DNA of 64,000 nucleotides, taken from Pseudomonas sp. UBA1879. Its GTDB lineage: Bacteria; Pseudomonadota; Gammaproteobacteria; Pseudomonadales; Pseudomonadaceae. The stretch lies in NCBI RefSeq assembly GCF_002338065.1, contig NZ_DDHJ01000021.1, forward strand, positions 147,087 through 211,086, given 5' to 3'. Position 1 is the stretch's first letter. Every line of letters begins with the position of its first letter. Positions 24,998 through 33,020 of the stretch are shown here, piece by piece. Under the pieces are notes generated by a model. The model was given only the letters and a program-made list of their open reading frames with translations, was not told the origin of the DNA and made no database searches. Both the position numbers and the translations under genes were made by a program.

Positions 24998-25944
24998 AGC
25001 GCCAATTCCCTGAGCTGACCGGCCAATATCACCTGCCGCGATTCGCGCAGGTTGTGTCGATCGCCGACGCGCCGGCAGAAGCGGGGGTGTGCGATGACTA
25101 TCGCCCGCGATACGCAGTCGACGTCCAGGTACTGACGCCGGACGGCCTGCCTGACCCGGCGTTGCCGATCCTCCACGGCGTGCCGCTGCCGGTGCCAACG
25201 GGTGGCGATGAAATGGGGATGTACGCATTCCCGCACGAAGGCACGCGGGTGGTGGTGTGCTTCGCCTACGGCCAGCCGCATTGCCCTTACATCCAGACCA
25301 TCCTGCCGCACGGCCTGAGTCTTCCGAAAGTGCCGAAAGGGGACCACGTGTGGCAGCACAGTGACGTTGCGCAACAGCGCGTTGACGCGGACGGCAACTG
25401 GACGCGGACCACCGACGGCAAGATCACTGATCAGTCACTGGATCGCCGCGTGGAAAGCGGCACGAACCAGGAGCAGTACCAGAGTCACGCCCAGGACGTG
25501 GCGAACCATTCGACTGAGCAGGTCGGCGGAATCAAGCGCATCGACGCCTTGGGCGCGCTCAAGCTGAACTCCGCCGGCACGGCTACGCTCGCCGCGCTGG
25601 ACGACATGCACCAGGCGACTGGGCGGGACTTGAACCTGGTGGTGGGCAAGAAGCACAACGCCGCCGTAGGTGGCGATATGCAGGAGCGGATTCAGGGATT
25701 GCGCGAGAGCGTGAGCGAGATCAGTCAGCGACTGCAGGCGCCGAAGACGTGGCTGGGGTCGGGCAACGTCAATGTGCTGCGAGTGCTCGGTGACTTGATC
25801 GACCTGGTGGAGGACATGAACACGCAGATCGCTGGCCACGTTCACCCTGGTCCGGGTCAGCCTCCAGCTAACGCAGCAGCATTTACTGCCGATGCTGCGA
25901 AAGCAGGAATGCTTTCAGCGGAGCTTGGGTCTGTAACCCTATAA
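24970..25944 (+). CDS. Baseplate spike / gpV-like OB-fold protein
   Basis: A 324-residue spike protein. The N-terminal domain (FAQVVSIADAPAEAGVCDDYRPRYAVDVQVL; MYAFPHEGTRVVVCFAYGQPHCPYIQTILP) is an OB-fold like VgrG/gp5/gpV spikes; a repetitive beta region follows, then a coiled coil (MQERIQGLRESVSEISQRLQ) and a histidine-rich C-terminus (AGHVHPGPGQPPANAA) of the kind that binds metal at spike tips. It overlaps the hub gene and is the last structural gene. Confidence 0.75.
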   Translation: MDEAIKRSVERQFPELTGQYHLPRFAQVVSIADAPAEAGVCDDYRPRYAVDVQVLTPDGLPDPALPILHGVPLPVPTGGDEMGMYAFPHEGTRVVVCFAYGQPHCPYIQTILPHGLSLPKVPKGDHVWQHSDVAQQRVDADGNWTRTTDGKITDQSLDRRVESGTNQEQYQSHAQDVANHSTEQVGGIKRIDALGALKLNSAGTATLAALDDMHQATGRDLNLVVGKKHNAAVGGDMQERIQGLRESVSEISQRLQAPKTWLGSGNVNVLRVLGDLIDLVEDMNTQIAGHVHPGPGQPPANAAAFTADAAKAGMLSAELGSVTL

Positions 25945-26103
25945 TCATTATCAAGTCTTAACCGGCCTAACTTATCTAAATTTTCCACGTGGCTAAGCCC
26001 TAACAACTTAACTGCTTAACAAAAGGTAAAAACGGTGGTGATTTCTAAAGCTGTTACTTGTGTTTACTTGTAGTCAATTGACGTATGACCGTTCGTCTAA
26101 AGG
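25945..26103. other. Intergenic, end of late operon
   Basis: AT-rich stretch after the spike gene with TAACNNCTTAAC-like repeats (CTTAACCGG, CTAACAACTTAACTGCTTAAC). No good terminator hairpin or gene is evident. Confidence 0.4.
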
Positions 26104-26328
26104 TCATGAAGTGGCCTGTGAAACATATTTGATCACGGGCTCAATGATTTCGCGGGGTTTGAAAGGGCGGAGTGGGTTTAGCCGCCCCGCAGTACCTCTA
26201 AGGATGCTGAGGGGCACGGTACAAAGGGCTTTCCCCGCTGTTGCCATTGGGGTAATGTTCACCTCGTCACCGCTGCCAAACCCGTTCTTACTCTTCGCAA
26301 AGTCAAGATACGGCTCATGCTCACCCAT
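26104..26328 (-). CDS. Possible small phage protein, unknown function
   Basis: A 74-residue frame (start MGEHEPYLDFAKSKNGFGSG, basic C-terminus PFKPREIIEPVIKYVSQ) with protein-like composition on the strand opposite to the late genes. The ribosome-binding site is weak and there is no recognised family, so it is listed with reservation. If real, it converges on the spike gene and is outside the late operon. Confidence 0.38.
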   Translation of the reverse strand: MGEHEPYLDFAKSKNGFGSGDEVNITPMATAGKALCTVPLSILRGTAGRLNPLRPFKPREIIEPVIKYVSQATS

Positions 26329-26439
26329 CGTCAACCAGCAATGATTAGCAGAATGTTGTCAGATTGGATTAGCGGATTGTTGTTAGTTGTAGATGAGTGA
26401 GCAGGCGGCGGCGTCCCTAGTAATCAAGAGGATACCGCC

Positions 26440-26568
26440 ATGCAATATGCTTCACGTTATACGTCAGATCAATCGCGTCTGTTTCCGGAGGAGCTTATCC
26501 GCTTTCTGCAAGTCGTTTACTGGTTGCTGAAAACGTATCTCTTGTTTCCAGTTCGCATTTGTTCCTAA
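26440..26568 (+). CDS. 42-residue phage microprotein with hydrophobic helix
   Basis: Short gene overlooked by length filters. ATG at 26440 has AAGAGGA eight bases upstream, and a strong intrinsic terminator begins seven bases after the stop, so it looks like a complete transcription unit. The chain has a polar N-terminus (MQYASRYTSDQSRLFPEE) and a hydrophobic aromatic helix (LIRFLQVVYWLLKTYLLFPV). This composition resembles membrane-active small proteins; no family is recognised. Confidence 0.6.
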   Translation: MQYASRYTSDQSRLFPEELIRFLQVVYWLLKTYLLFPVRICS

Positions 26569-26574
26569 CTAACA

Positions 26575-26600
26575 ACGGGGCCGATAAGGCCCCGTTTTCG
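26575..26600 (+). terminator. Rho-independent terminator
   Basis: Perfect 8-bp stem ACGGGGCC / GGCCCCGT with loop GATAA followed by TTTCGTT. Ends the unit of the 42-residue gene. Confidence 0.85.
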
Positions 26601-26627
26601 TTGGCCAGTTAACCGCCTGATTCGCCA

Positions 26628-26930
26628 TCACTGGTGGAACGGCCGACACCACCAGGACTGGGCATACCAGCATCCGTCGACCAGCTCGATCCCGCTGAGG
26701 GTAAATCCCTCTGTCGCCATCGCTGAGACCGTTGCGTCATACAGTTCCGGCAGAAGCAGTCTTCCTGATCCGTACAACTGCTGAACCCTTGCTACGTTCG
26801 AATGCCGGTTCAATCCCTCGCATATCTGATTGGCGATCACCAGATCTCCTTTCACTGCGTGCGTCCGCTTGATGGGCATGATCGCCAAGGCCACACCGCG
26901 CAGGCGCCGTGGAGTGATCAAGAGATGCAC
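26628..26930 (-). CDS. SOS-operon phage protein 2, unknown function (100 aa)
   Basis: A 100-residue protein overlapping the upstream 79-aa gene by 13 bases, so the two form one operon behind a LexA box. Sequence shows a basic start (MHLLITPRRLRGVALAIMPIKRTHAV), a helical centre and a tryptophan/cysteine-rich end (DGCWYAQSWWCRPFHQ). No family recognised. By position it may assist an antirepressor or act on the host after DNA damage (inference). Confidence 0.6.
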   Translation of the reverse strand: MHLLITPRRLRGVALAIMPIKRTHAVKGDLVIANQICEGLNRHSNVARVQQLYGSGRLLLPELYDATVSAMATEGFTLSGIELVDGCWYAQSWWCRPFHQ

Positions 26931-27157
26931 GGTAAGGCCTCGCAGCCGTAAAGATCCTCAATCGCGTAAGCCAGGGCGCCGTCGGCTAGCTCCAGCATGT
27001 CGCTGAGGTCATCTCGATCGGTCACCTGGGCGTTGAACAGGGCGTTCGCTTGCTGCACCAGGTTTTTATGGTGGCGACCCGGGTTCGCCAGCAGCGTGAC
27101 GCTGTCATTCAGCAAAACCTTCCAGGCCTCGATCGCGGCCGCCTTCTCGTCCGTCAT
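26918..27157 (-). CDS. LexA-controlled phage protein, candidate antirepressor (79 aa)
   Basis: A 79-residue helical protein (DEKAAAIEAWKVLLNDSVTLLANPGRHHKNLVQQANALFN), first gene after a consensus LexA box that lies 18-37 bases before its ATG. In coliphage 186 the equivalent place, between tail genes and att, carries the LexA-controlled tum gene, whose product inactivates a repressor that cannot be cleaved by RecA. The repressor in this prophage also lacks a cleavage domain. The antirepressor role is therefore a reasoned inference; sequence similarity to Tum is not evident. Confidence 0.62.
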   Translation of the reverse strand: MTDEKAAAIEAWKVLLNDSVTLLANPGRHHKNLVQQANALFNAQVTDRDDLSDMLELADGALAYAIEDLYGCEALPCIS

Positions 27158-27174
27158 AGGTCAGTGCTCGCAAA

Positions 27175-27194
27175 TACTGTATGAATGAACAGTA
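27175..27194. promoter_or_regulatory. LexA (SOS) box between divergent genes
   Basis: TACTGT-ATGAATGA-ACAGTA, a perfect CTGT-N8-ACAG site with symmetric TA flanks, equal to the E. coli consensus at all conserved positions. A TATAAA at 27193-27198 overlaps its right arm and may be the -10 of the rightward transcript. It controls the 79/100-aa operon to the left and possibly the frame to the right. Confidence 0.88.
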
Positions 27195-27229
27195 TAAAGA
27201 GCTTCACGCGTGCGATCACGCGAGGGACG

Positions 27230-27488
27230 ATGAAATGCGCTAGGTCGACGGAAAAAATCGGGTCGGCGCAAAAAAAATCTCAGGAAAAAACACTTATCCC
27301 CCTCCCGCCGACGGGCCTTGTGTCCTTTTTTTGTGCAAATTCGCAGCGAGTGCAAACAAGCCCGCAAGCCACGCGGGCTGTGGGGCTTCGCAGGCGATCG
27401 AGCATTGCACGGTTTGCAAACTTTTGAAGAGAAATGCAATGCGGTTGCACGACTGCCTGAGACGTGGTGGCCGGGGGCCGAATTCTGA
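27230..27488 (+). pseudogene. Frameshifted small gene right of the LexA box
   Basis: ATG at 27230 opens 36 bases downstream of the LexA box with AGGGA just upstream. Its frame (MKCARSTEKIGSAQKK..., ...PTGLVSFF) reaches a run of seven T (27326-27332). Past this run the next frame stays open and reads like protein: VQIRSECKQARKPRG, then LQTFEEKCNAVARLPETWW, ending at TGA 27486-27488. Removing one T would give a single 85-residue protein. It may be a broken gene, a sequencing indel, or a slippage site. Family not recognised. Confidence 0.4.
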
Positions 27489-27768
27489 GTGCCCCGGTTT
27501 CACTGGGCGAAAAATAGGAAAAGGGGCAGATCGTGGAGTTTTCAAAATCGGGAACGGTGGGAAAAGCTCAGTCATGCCCACGGGAGCCGGCTGCTGCAGA
27601 TCGGCGGAAAGCAGCGTACTACGAGGCTTAGACGCGGTTTATCGAGTGCAGCAGCTTTGCACAGCGTTGCACCGCTGCGACGTCCTCATGCGACTTTCCT
27701 CAAACTCACAAAAAACGTGCTTTTTAGTGAGAACTGTTCTCAGGTTGAGGGGGCATTTTTCAAAAAGA
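27489..27768. other. Noncoding phage segment
   Basis: No gene can be supported here. Open frames on both strands have low-complexity or frame-broken sequence and no ribosome-binding sites. The composition turns AT-rich after about 27,700. Confidence 0.5.
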
Positions 27769-28044
27769 GCGATATTGGCGATACGAGGGTGAAAGCAGGC
27801 CTGGAAGCCCCGGTATACAAGGGCTCTGCATATAGCATGGCGAAGTAATATCAAGCGATATGAAAAGTAATATTTTCCCCAAACCCCCGGATTCATTGGG
27901 TTTTAGAGAATGGAAATATAGCTCTTTAAAAAGGTAATACTATCGCCTTCTTATCGCTTCGATATCGCCTTTTGCCGAAATCGCTGGAAGCCTCGCAGAT
28001 AAAGGGCTGTAGCCAGTTTTGAAGCGGCATATTACTAATATCGC
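27769..28044. repeat. Iteron-like cluster of GCGATA / TATCGC elements
   Basis: Seven exact copies of GCGATA or its complement in 276 bases: GCGATA at 27769, 27778 and 27855; TATCGC at 27941, 27952, 27963 and 28039. The three at 27941-27968 are spaced exactly 11 bases, one helical turn. The extended consensus is roughly AA(A/G)GCGATAT, and the left three point toward the right four. GTAATA(T) words are interspersed (near 27845, 27867, 27934). The segment is AT-rich. It may be an origin/crr-type replication site for the primase-helicase, or Int/Xis arm sites next to att. Confidence 0.6.
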
Positions 28045-28185
28045 TATTTTTCCATGCCCCCACAAATTTTAGGAAATAGCACCTATAAGGGGGGCTGCCA
28101 CGGTTCGCGATCGTCTGTGCTGAGATGCGTGATCGAGCGTCGGGCTTTCATGTCCACGCCCCGTCACCTGCACTGCGCGTACAAA

Positions 28186-28208
28186 GCTTGTTACGTGGCT
28201 TGTTACGT
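28186..28208. repeat. Tandem GCTTGTTACGT repeat beside tRNA-Thr
   Basis: GCTTGTTACGT occurs at 28186-28196 and 28198-28208, followed by ATGACGTAA so that TTACGT-ATG-ACGTAA forms a palindrome. Lying about 50 bases from the tRNA 3' end, these are candidate integrase arm or accessory sites. Confidence 0.5.
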
Positions 28209-28215
28209 ATGACGT

Positions 28216-28253
28216 AAAAACAAAGGGCCTGCATCGCTGCAAGCCCTTGTTTT
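28216..28253 (-). terminator. Terminator of tRNA-Thr
   Basis: Near-palindrome AAAACAAAGGGC ... GCCCTTGTTTT with an inner TGCA/TGCA stem. Functional in either direction; it lies just after the tRNA-Thr 3' end. Confidence 0.75.
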
Positions 28254-28256
28254 GTA

Positions 28257-28332
<76 letters not shown>

Positions 28333-28345
28333 GTTGTGGGCGCTG

Positions 28346-28373
28346 ATTATAGGGATTTGATCTGTCGAGTAAA
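28346..28373 (-). promoter_or_regulatory. tRNA-Thr promoter
   Basis: On the minus strand TTTACT (28373-28368), 16-base spacer, TATAAT (28351-28346), ending 13 bases before the tRNA 5' end. The -10 is a perfect consensus. Confidence 0.75.
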
Positions 28374-28422
28374 GCCCTAATTTCAGTTTTTTTATGACGC
28401 TTATGACTGGCGGCGATAACCG

Positions 28423-28607
28423 TTATTCACAAGCGCCCAATTGAAGCCTCGCAACATGGCTATTTTGTGGAGCTATTCTCATTGGTTCGCAAGCTACTGT
28501 TTTTTCGAAACATTAGCGCATGGTCAAAAAGTAACCAGACGCTCAGCTGGCCGGGGAATCAGGTTTTTCGTGCGTTCGTGCGATTTTCGTCAACAGAGTT
28601 ATCCACA
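28423..28607. other. Two perfect DnaA boxes in intergenic DNA
   Basis: TTATTCACA at 28423-28431 and TTATCCACA at 28599-28607 both match TTATNCACA exactly. The segment between tRNA-Thr and the methyltransferase gene holds no gene; one further GCGATA lies at 28413. Confidence 0.45.
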
Positions 28608-28628
28608 GGGCGTCGTGCCTCTATCGGA

Positions 28629-29834
28629 TCATTCTTGCTCGGCGAGGATGAGCAGGTTTCGAGGTGTGACGAGGGTGGGGCAGAACGTGCCGATCTGTAC
28701 GCGGTAGTTACGTTGTTGCAGATACAGTGCGCGGTCGAGGATGAGCCAGAGTTCGAGGGGGCGGCGGAACAGGTTGCGCACCAGTTCGAGGTTGCGGACT
28801 TCGGCCAGTCGTTGCCAGCCTGTGGCTTCGAGGGCGTGCCAGTCTTGATGGTGTGGGGCGGGCAGGTGTTTGAGCGCGGCGAGGTCGCGGCAGTAGTCGT
28901 CGAACGGTTTGTCGAGCCAGGCGCTGGGCAGCGAGGGTGTGGGCAGGTAGTCGTCGAGGCCGCGCAGTTGGCGTTGAAGCAGGTCGAATGCCAGTCTGCG
29001 GGCCATCGAACTGTCGCGCTGGCGCCGGACGCGGGCGCCAGCGGTGACGGTTTCGCTGAGGGGCAGGCCGAGGTCATCGAGCGACAGACTGAGCGCAGAG
29101 GCTTGACCTTCGAGTGAGAGGGCCTGGTAGCGATCGCTAGCGATTCGGTTGTAGCAGCAGGGAGCGATCGCCATTTGTTTGCACCGCGCGTTGGCTGCCA
29201 GTTGCATCAGGCGGACGTGCAGGTCGCCGCAGGCATGCAGGGCGACGGGCGTGTGGTGGGCTTTGAGTTGATCCGCTGCGTCTTCGGCCATGACGTCTTG
29301 GTGCAAATGAGTTCCGCGCGCGCCAAGCTTGTCGCTGAGTCGTCGACCCGCTTCGACGAGCGAGGCGTCGTATTCCAGGCAGGTCAGGGCTTGGCCGTCG
29401 TGGGCGAGTCGTCTGCCCAAGTGGCCTTTACCGGCGCACCAGTCGAGCCAGTGCGTAGGCGTTTCTCGAAAGTTGAGGCTGCTGGCGAAGGCTTCGATCT
29501 GTTGCCATTTTCGACCGGGGACGTCGACGCTCATTCGCGAGGAAACGGTGTTGAGCTCGTGAGTGGGCAGAGCGTCGACTTCGCTTAGCGCCTTGGATTG
29601 TCTGGCGATCTGCGCGAACGGCGCCGGCGCTTTCAGGGCTTCGGGATGGTTATGGGCCGCTTCGGCGTCTTCCAGTGAGCGCTGGCGCAGCCATGTGGAT
29701 AATTCCGGGTGCTCGGCTTCCCACGGCAATTGGCGATGAGTGAAGGGCTTCGGACGCCACAGGTGTTGGTGCTCGATCAGGAAGGCGTCGAGCGCTTGGA
29801 AGCGGGATCTCAGGTCGGTGGCAGACAGGGGCAT
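28629..29834 (-). CDS. SAM-dependent methyltransferase (Methyltransf_32 type)
   Basis: A 401-residue methyltransferase. The SAM-binding motif I is WLDWCAGKGHLGRRLA, then CLEYDASLVEAGRRL (acidic post-strand 2), VALHACGDLHVRLM, and the AIAPCCYNRIASDRY motif that identifies the Methyltransf_32 group. The N-terminal ~130 residues and C-terminal ~110 residues are helical extensions. Substrate unknown; family members are suspected RNA or protein methylases. It is monocistronic and lies just outside the prophage. Confidence 0.8.
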   Translation of the reverse strand: MPLSATDLRSRFQALDAFLIEHQHLWRPKPFTHRQLPWEAEHPELSTWLRQRSLEDAEAAHNHPEALKAPAPFAQIARQSKALSEVDALPTHELNTVSSRMSVDVPGRKWQQIEAFASSLNFRETPTHWLDWCAGKGHLGRRLAHDGQALTCLEYDASLVEAGRRLSDKLGARGTHLHQDVMAEDAADQLKAHHTPVALHACGDLHVRLMQLAANARCKQMAIAPCCYNRIASDRYQALSLEGQASALSLSLDDLGLPLSETVTAGARVRRQRDSSMARRLAFDLLQRQLRGLDDYLPTPSLPSAWLDKPFDDYCRDLAALKHLPAPHHQDWHALEATGWQRLAEVRNLELVRNLFRRPLELWLILDRALYLQQRNYRVQIGTFCPTLVTPRNLLILAEQE

Positions 29835-30029
29835 GGACTGGGCGGCGGTTTGGACATGTGGAGTAAAGCTTAGGGCCTTTATCGTCTGACGGGCAGCTTT
29901 TGTGAGCAGGCTTACTCACACAGTGACCGCACATCCGACAGGGGTGTCGGGTGTACGACCGCATCGTCGGAAGCCGCTCGGAATAAATCGCTCACACAGG
30001 TGGGACGGAGTCCGGCACTAGGTCGGCAT

Positions 30030-30719
30030 CTAGCGCCCTTGGCTCGCCTCCACCCGCAGATACCGCTCCAGCAGTTTGAAACCTTGCACCAGCACGAATG
30101 ACATCACCAGATAGATCACGCCCGCGATGAGGAAGGTCTGCTCCGGCATGTAGGTCCGCGCGTTGATGGTGCGGGCCATGCCGGTGATGTCGAGCAGCGT
30201 GACGGTGCTGGCCAGAGCGCTTGCTTTGAGCATCAGGATCACTTCGTTGCTATAGGCCGGCAGGCCGATCCGTGCTGCTCGGGGCAGGATGATGTAGACC
30301 AGCGCTTTGCTCCTGGACATGCCCAGCGCACGCGCCGCTTCTACCTCACCGGGCGGCACAGCCTGAATGGCGCCGCGCAGGATTTCGGCGATATATGCCG
30401 TGGTGTGGAGCGTCATGGTCAGTGCGGCGCAAAAGAACGGTTCCCGTAGGTACGGCCATAGCGCGCTTTGCGTTACGGCCTCGAACTGAGCCAGCCCGTA
30501 ATAGACCAGAAACAGCTGAACGAGTAACGGCGTGCCGCGAAAGAAGAAGATGTAGGCGTAGGGCAGGGCGCGCACGTAAGCGTTGCGGGATGCGCGCGCG
30601 ATGCCCATCGGGACCGCCAGGATCAGCCCCGCGACGACTGCGATGGCGACCAATTCCAGCGTCAGGGTCGCGCCCTGCAGCAGTTTCGGCAGCCATTTGA
30701 TGACGAATTCCCAACTCAT
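30030..30719 (-). CDS. Polar amino-acid ABC transporter permease (HisM-like)
   Basis: A 229-residue inner-membrane permease with five predicted spans and the EAA loop GEVEAARALGMSRSKALVYIILPRA that docks the ATPase. FFFRGTPLLVQLFLVYYGL is typical of HisM/ArtM. Start at 30719 overlaps the preceding permease stop (ATGA). Last gene of the four-gene importer operon. Confidence 0.9.
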   Translation of the reverse strand: MSWEFVIKWLPKLLQGATLTLELVAIAVVAGLILAVPMGIARASRNAYVRALPYAYIFFFRGTPLLVQLFLVYYGLAQFEAVTQSALWPYLREPFFCAALTMTLHTTAYIAEILRGAIQAVPPGEVEAARALGMSRSKALVYIILPRAARIGLPAYSNEVILMLKASALASTVTLLDITGMARTINARTYMPEQTFLIAGVIYLVMSFVLVQGFKLLERYLRVEASQGR

Positions 30720-31411
30720 GATGCACGCCTCACGAAGCCAACCGATGCGCGCCGTTCCAGCCACGCCAGGCCGACCATCGACAAGGCGGTCATGGCCAGG
30801 TACATGAATGCGGCGACCATATAAAAGGTGAAGGGCTGTTTGGTGGTCGTCACGGCAATCTGCGCATGACGCATGACTTCTTCGAGGCCGATCACCGAGA
30901 CCAGCGCAGTGTCTTTCATCAGGATCATGAACAGATTGCCCAGCCCCGGCAGCGCGATACGCCACATCTGCGGCATGACCAGTTTGATGAAGATGCGCGA
31001 CCGCGACAGGCCCAATGCCAGTCCTGCCTCGCGATGACCTCTTGGGATCGCCAGCATGGCGCCGCGAAACACTTCAGTGGCGTAGGCGCCGAAGCACAGC
31101 CCCAAGGCGATGACGCCTGCTGCAAAGGCGCTAAGTGACAGATTCGGAATGCCAAACACATGCCCGATGGCCCGCATCGAACTCACGGTGCCGAAGTAGA
31201 TCAGCAGCACCCACAGCAATTCGGGGATGCCGCGCACCAGTGTCGAGTAGGTACCGCCCAGCCATTGCAGGGCGCGGTTGGGCGAGGTTTTGGCGAGCGC
31301 TCCGAGCAGGCCTAGGATGAGCCCCAGGCAAAGGGCCGACAGCGCGAGTTGAATCGTCATCAGCATGCCAGCCGCCAGGGCCGGGCCGAATCCTTGGAGA
31401 TCGAAGTTCAT
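30716..31411 (-). CDS. Polar amino-acid ABC transporter permease (HisQ-like)
   Basis: A 231-residue permease partner: STLVRGIPELLWVLLIYFGT near span 2 and the EAA loop GHREAGLALGLSRSRIFIKLVMPQ. Paired with the HisM-like subunit to form the heterodimeric channel. It follows the binding-protein gene with a 63-base gap that contains no gene. Confidence 0.9.
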   Translation of the reverse strand: MNFDLQGFGPALAAGMLMTIQLALSALCLGLILGLLGALAKTSPNRALQWLGGTYSTLVRGIPELLWVLLIYFGTVSSMRAIGHVFGIPNLSLSAFAAGVIALGLCFGAYATEVFRGAMLAIPRGHREAGLALGLSRSRIFIKLVMPQMWRIALPGLGNLFMILMKDTALVSVIGLEEVMRHAQIAVTTTKQPFTFYMVAAFMYLAMTALSMVGLAWLERRASVGFVRRAS

Positions 31412-31474
31412 GGCTTTGCTTGCTAACGGAGCGGCACCGCCGCAGGGTGCGCGCGGCGGGACCGGTCAGGCGGG

Positions 31475-32233
31475 TCAGAGGATGCTGAACGGGAAATATT
31501 TGTCGTTGATCTTTTTGTAGGTGCCGTCTTCGATGATGTCTTTCAACGCAGTGTTCAGTTTCTCGCGCAGAGGATCGTCCTTGCGCACGGCGATGCCGAT
31601 CTTGTCTTCGCCGAACATTGGCTCGCCTTTGAATTCGAAGTTCTTGCCCGCATCGCTTTTCAGCCATTCATAGCTGGCGTATTTGTCGCCGAGCAGGGCA
31701 TCGACGCGACCGGACGTGAGGTCCAGGAAGGCGTTTTCCTGCGAGTCGTAGAGCTTGACGGTCACGTCCTCACCCCAGTTGTCTTCCAGCCAGGTGCCAG
31801 ACAACGTGGCGCGCTGAGCACCAATGGTTTTGCCTTTAAGCGCTTCCTTGATCGCGGCGGCGTCGCCCGACAGATTGGTCGACTTCGGCGCGATGAATTG
31901 CAGCTTGTTCGAGTAGTACGGGTTGGTGAAGTCCACGGCCTCCTTGCGTTCTTCAGTGATCGACATCGATGAAATGATGAAATCGAACTTTTGTGCGTTC
32001 AGCGCCGGGATGATGCCGTCCCAATCGGAAGTGACCACTTCACAAGTGACTTTCATCTTGGCGCACAGGGCGTTGCCGATTTCGACGTCGAAGCCCACGA
32101 CCTGGCCGCTTGCGTCTTTATTGTTGAATGGGGGGTAAGCGCCCTCGATGCCCATTTTCAGGGTGTCGGCAGCAACGGCACTGGAGGCGACGACCAGAAG
32201 AGTGGCCACCAGAATGTTTTTCAGAGTCTGCAT
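31475..32233 (-). CDS. Periplasmic amino-acid-binding protein (HisJ/ArgT/AotJ-like)
   Basis: A 252-residue family 3 solute-binding protein. Signal peptide MQTLKNILVATLLVVASSAVA cleaved before ADTLK; GIEGAYPPFNNKDASGQVVGFDVEIGNALC, DWDGIIPALNAQKFDFIISSMSIT and the C-terminal FGEDKIGIAVRKDDPLREKLN match cationic amino acid (Lys/Arg/Orn/His) binders. Start at 32233 is set by the signal peptide. Operon partners indicate an Arg/Lys/Orn/His importer. Confidence 0.9.
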   Translation of the reverse strand: MQTLKNILVATLLVVASSAVAADTLKMGIEGAYPPFNNKDASGQVVGFDVEIGNALCAKMKVTCEVVTSDWDGIIPALNAQKFDFIISSMSITEERKEAVDFTNPYYSNKLQFIAPKSTNLSGDAAAIKEALKGKTIGAQRATLSGTWLEDNWGEDVTVKLYDSQENAFLDLTSGRVDALLGDKYASYEWLKSDAGKNFEFKGEPMFGEDKIGIAVRKDDPLREKLNTALKDIIEDGTYKKINDKYFPFSIL

Positions 32234-32246
32234 CGATGTTGCTCCG

Positions 32247-33020
32247 TTAGCGATTGCTGGACATGAATTGTTTGCAGCGTGCCGATTGCGGGTCGTCGAA
32301 GACCTGTTGCGGCGATCCTTGTTCTTCCACACGCCCTTGATGCAGGAAGACCACTTCACTGGACACCTGCCGGGCAAAATTCATTTCGTGAGTCACCATC
32401 AGCATGGTCCGGCCTTCTTCGGCCAGGCCACGAATCACCGTCAATACTTCCTGCACCATCTCGGGGTCGAGCGCGGAAGTCGGCTCGTCGAACAGGATGA
32501 CCTTGGGTTGCATCGCCAGCGTCCGGGCGATGGCCGCACGCTGCTGCTGGCCACCCGACAGCTGCGCCGGATAGGCGTGACGTTTATCGGCAATCCCGAC
32601 TTTGGCGAGCAACGCCTCTGCCACTTCAGTTGCTTCAGCTTTCGTCTGCCCCAGCACCCGACGCGGCGCCTCGATGATGTTATCGAGTACGGTCATGTGC
32701 GGCCACAGGTTGAAGTTCTGAAACACAAAGCCGATTTCGCTGCGCAGGCGATTGATCTGACGATTGTCGGCAGCGATCAGTTCACCTTTGCGCATGGCTT
32801 TGAGTTTGAGGGCTTCGCCTGCCACCAGGATTTCACCCTTGTGCGGGTTTTCCAGCAGGTTAACGCAGCGCAGAAGCGTGGATTTGCCAGACCCTGATGA
32901 GCCCAGAATGGAAATCACATCGCCATCGCGCGCGGTGAGTGAAATGCCATTGAGCACCTCGAGCTCGCCGTAGCGCTTGTGCAGATTGCGGATTTCGAGG
33001 GCAGGGGGCGCCTCGGCCAT
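32247..33020 (-). CDS. Amino-acid ABC transporter ATP-binding protein (HisP-like)
   Basis: A 257-residue ATPase: Walker A GSSGSGKST, Q-loop FVFQNFNLWPHM, signature LSGGQQQR, Walker B VILFDEPTSALDPE, H-loop VTHEM. ATG at 33020 has GAGG six bases upstream and is preferred over ATG 33032. It is first in the operon ATPase, binding protein, HisQ, HisM. Confidence 0.93.
   Translation of the reverse strand: MAEAPPALEIRNLHKRYGELEVLNGISLTARDGDVISILGSSGSGKSTLLRCVNLLENPHKGEILVAGEALKLKAMRKGELIAADNRQINRLRSEIGFVFQNFNLWPHMTVLDNIIEAPRRVLGQTKAEATEVAEALLAKVGIADKRHAYPAQLSGGQQQRAAIARTLAMQPKVILFDEPTSALDPEMVQEVLTVIRGLAEEGRTMLMVTHEMNFARQVSSEVVFLHQGRVEEQGSPQQVFDDPQSARCKQFMSSNR

Noticed and set aside
27161..27896. 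Leftward frames of 85-95 codons and a rightward 119-codon frame in the att-proximal segment
   Set aside because: No ribosome sites; composition is arginine/cysteine-rich or frame-mixed, as expected of noncoding DNA.
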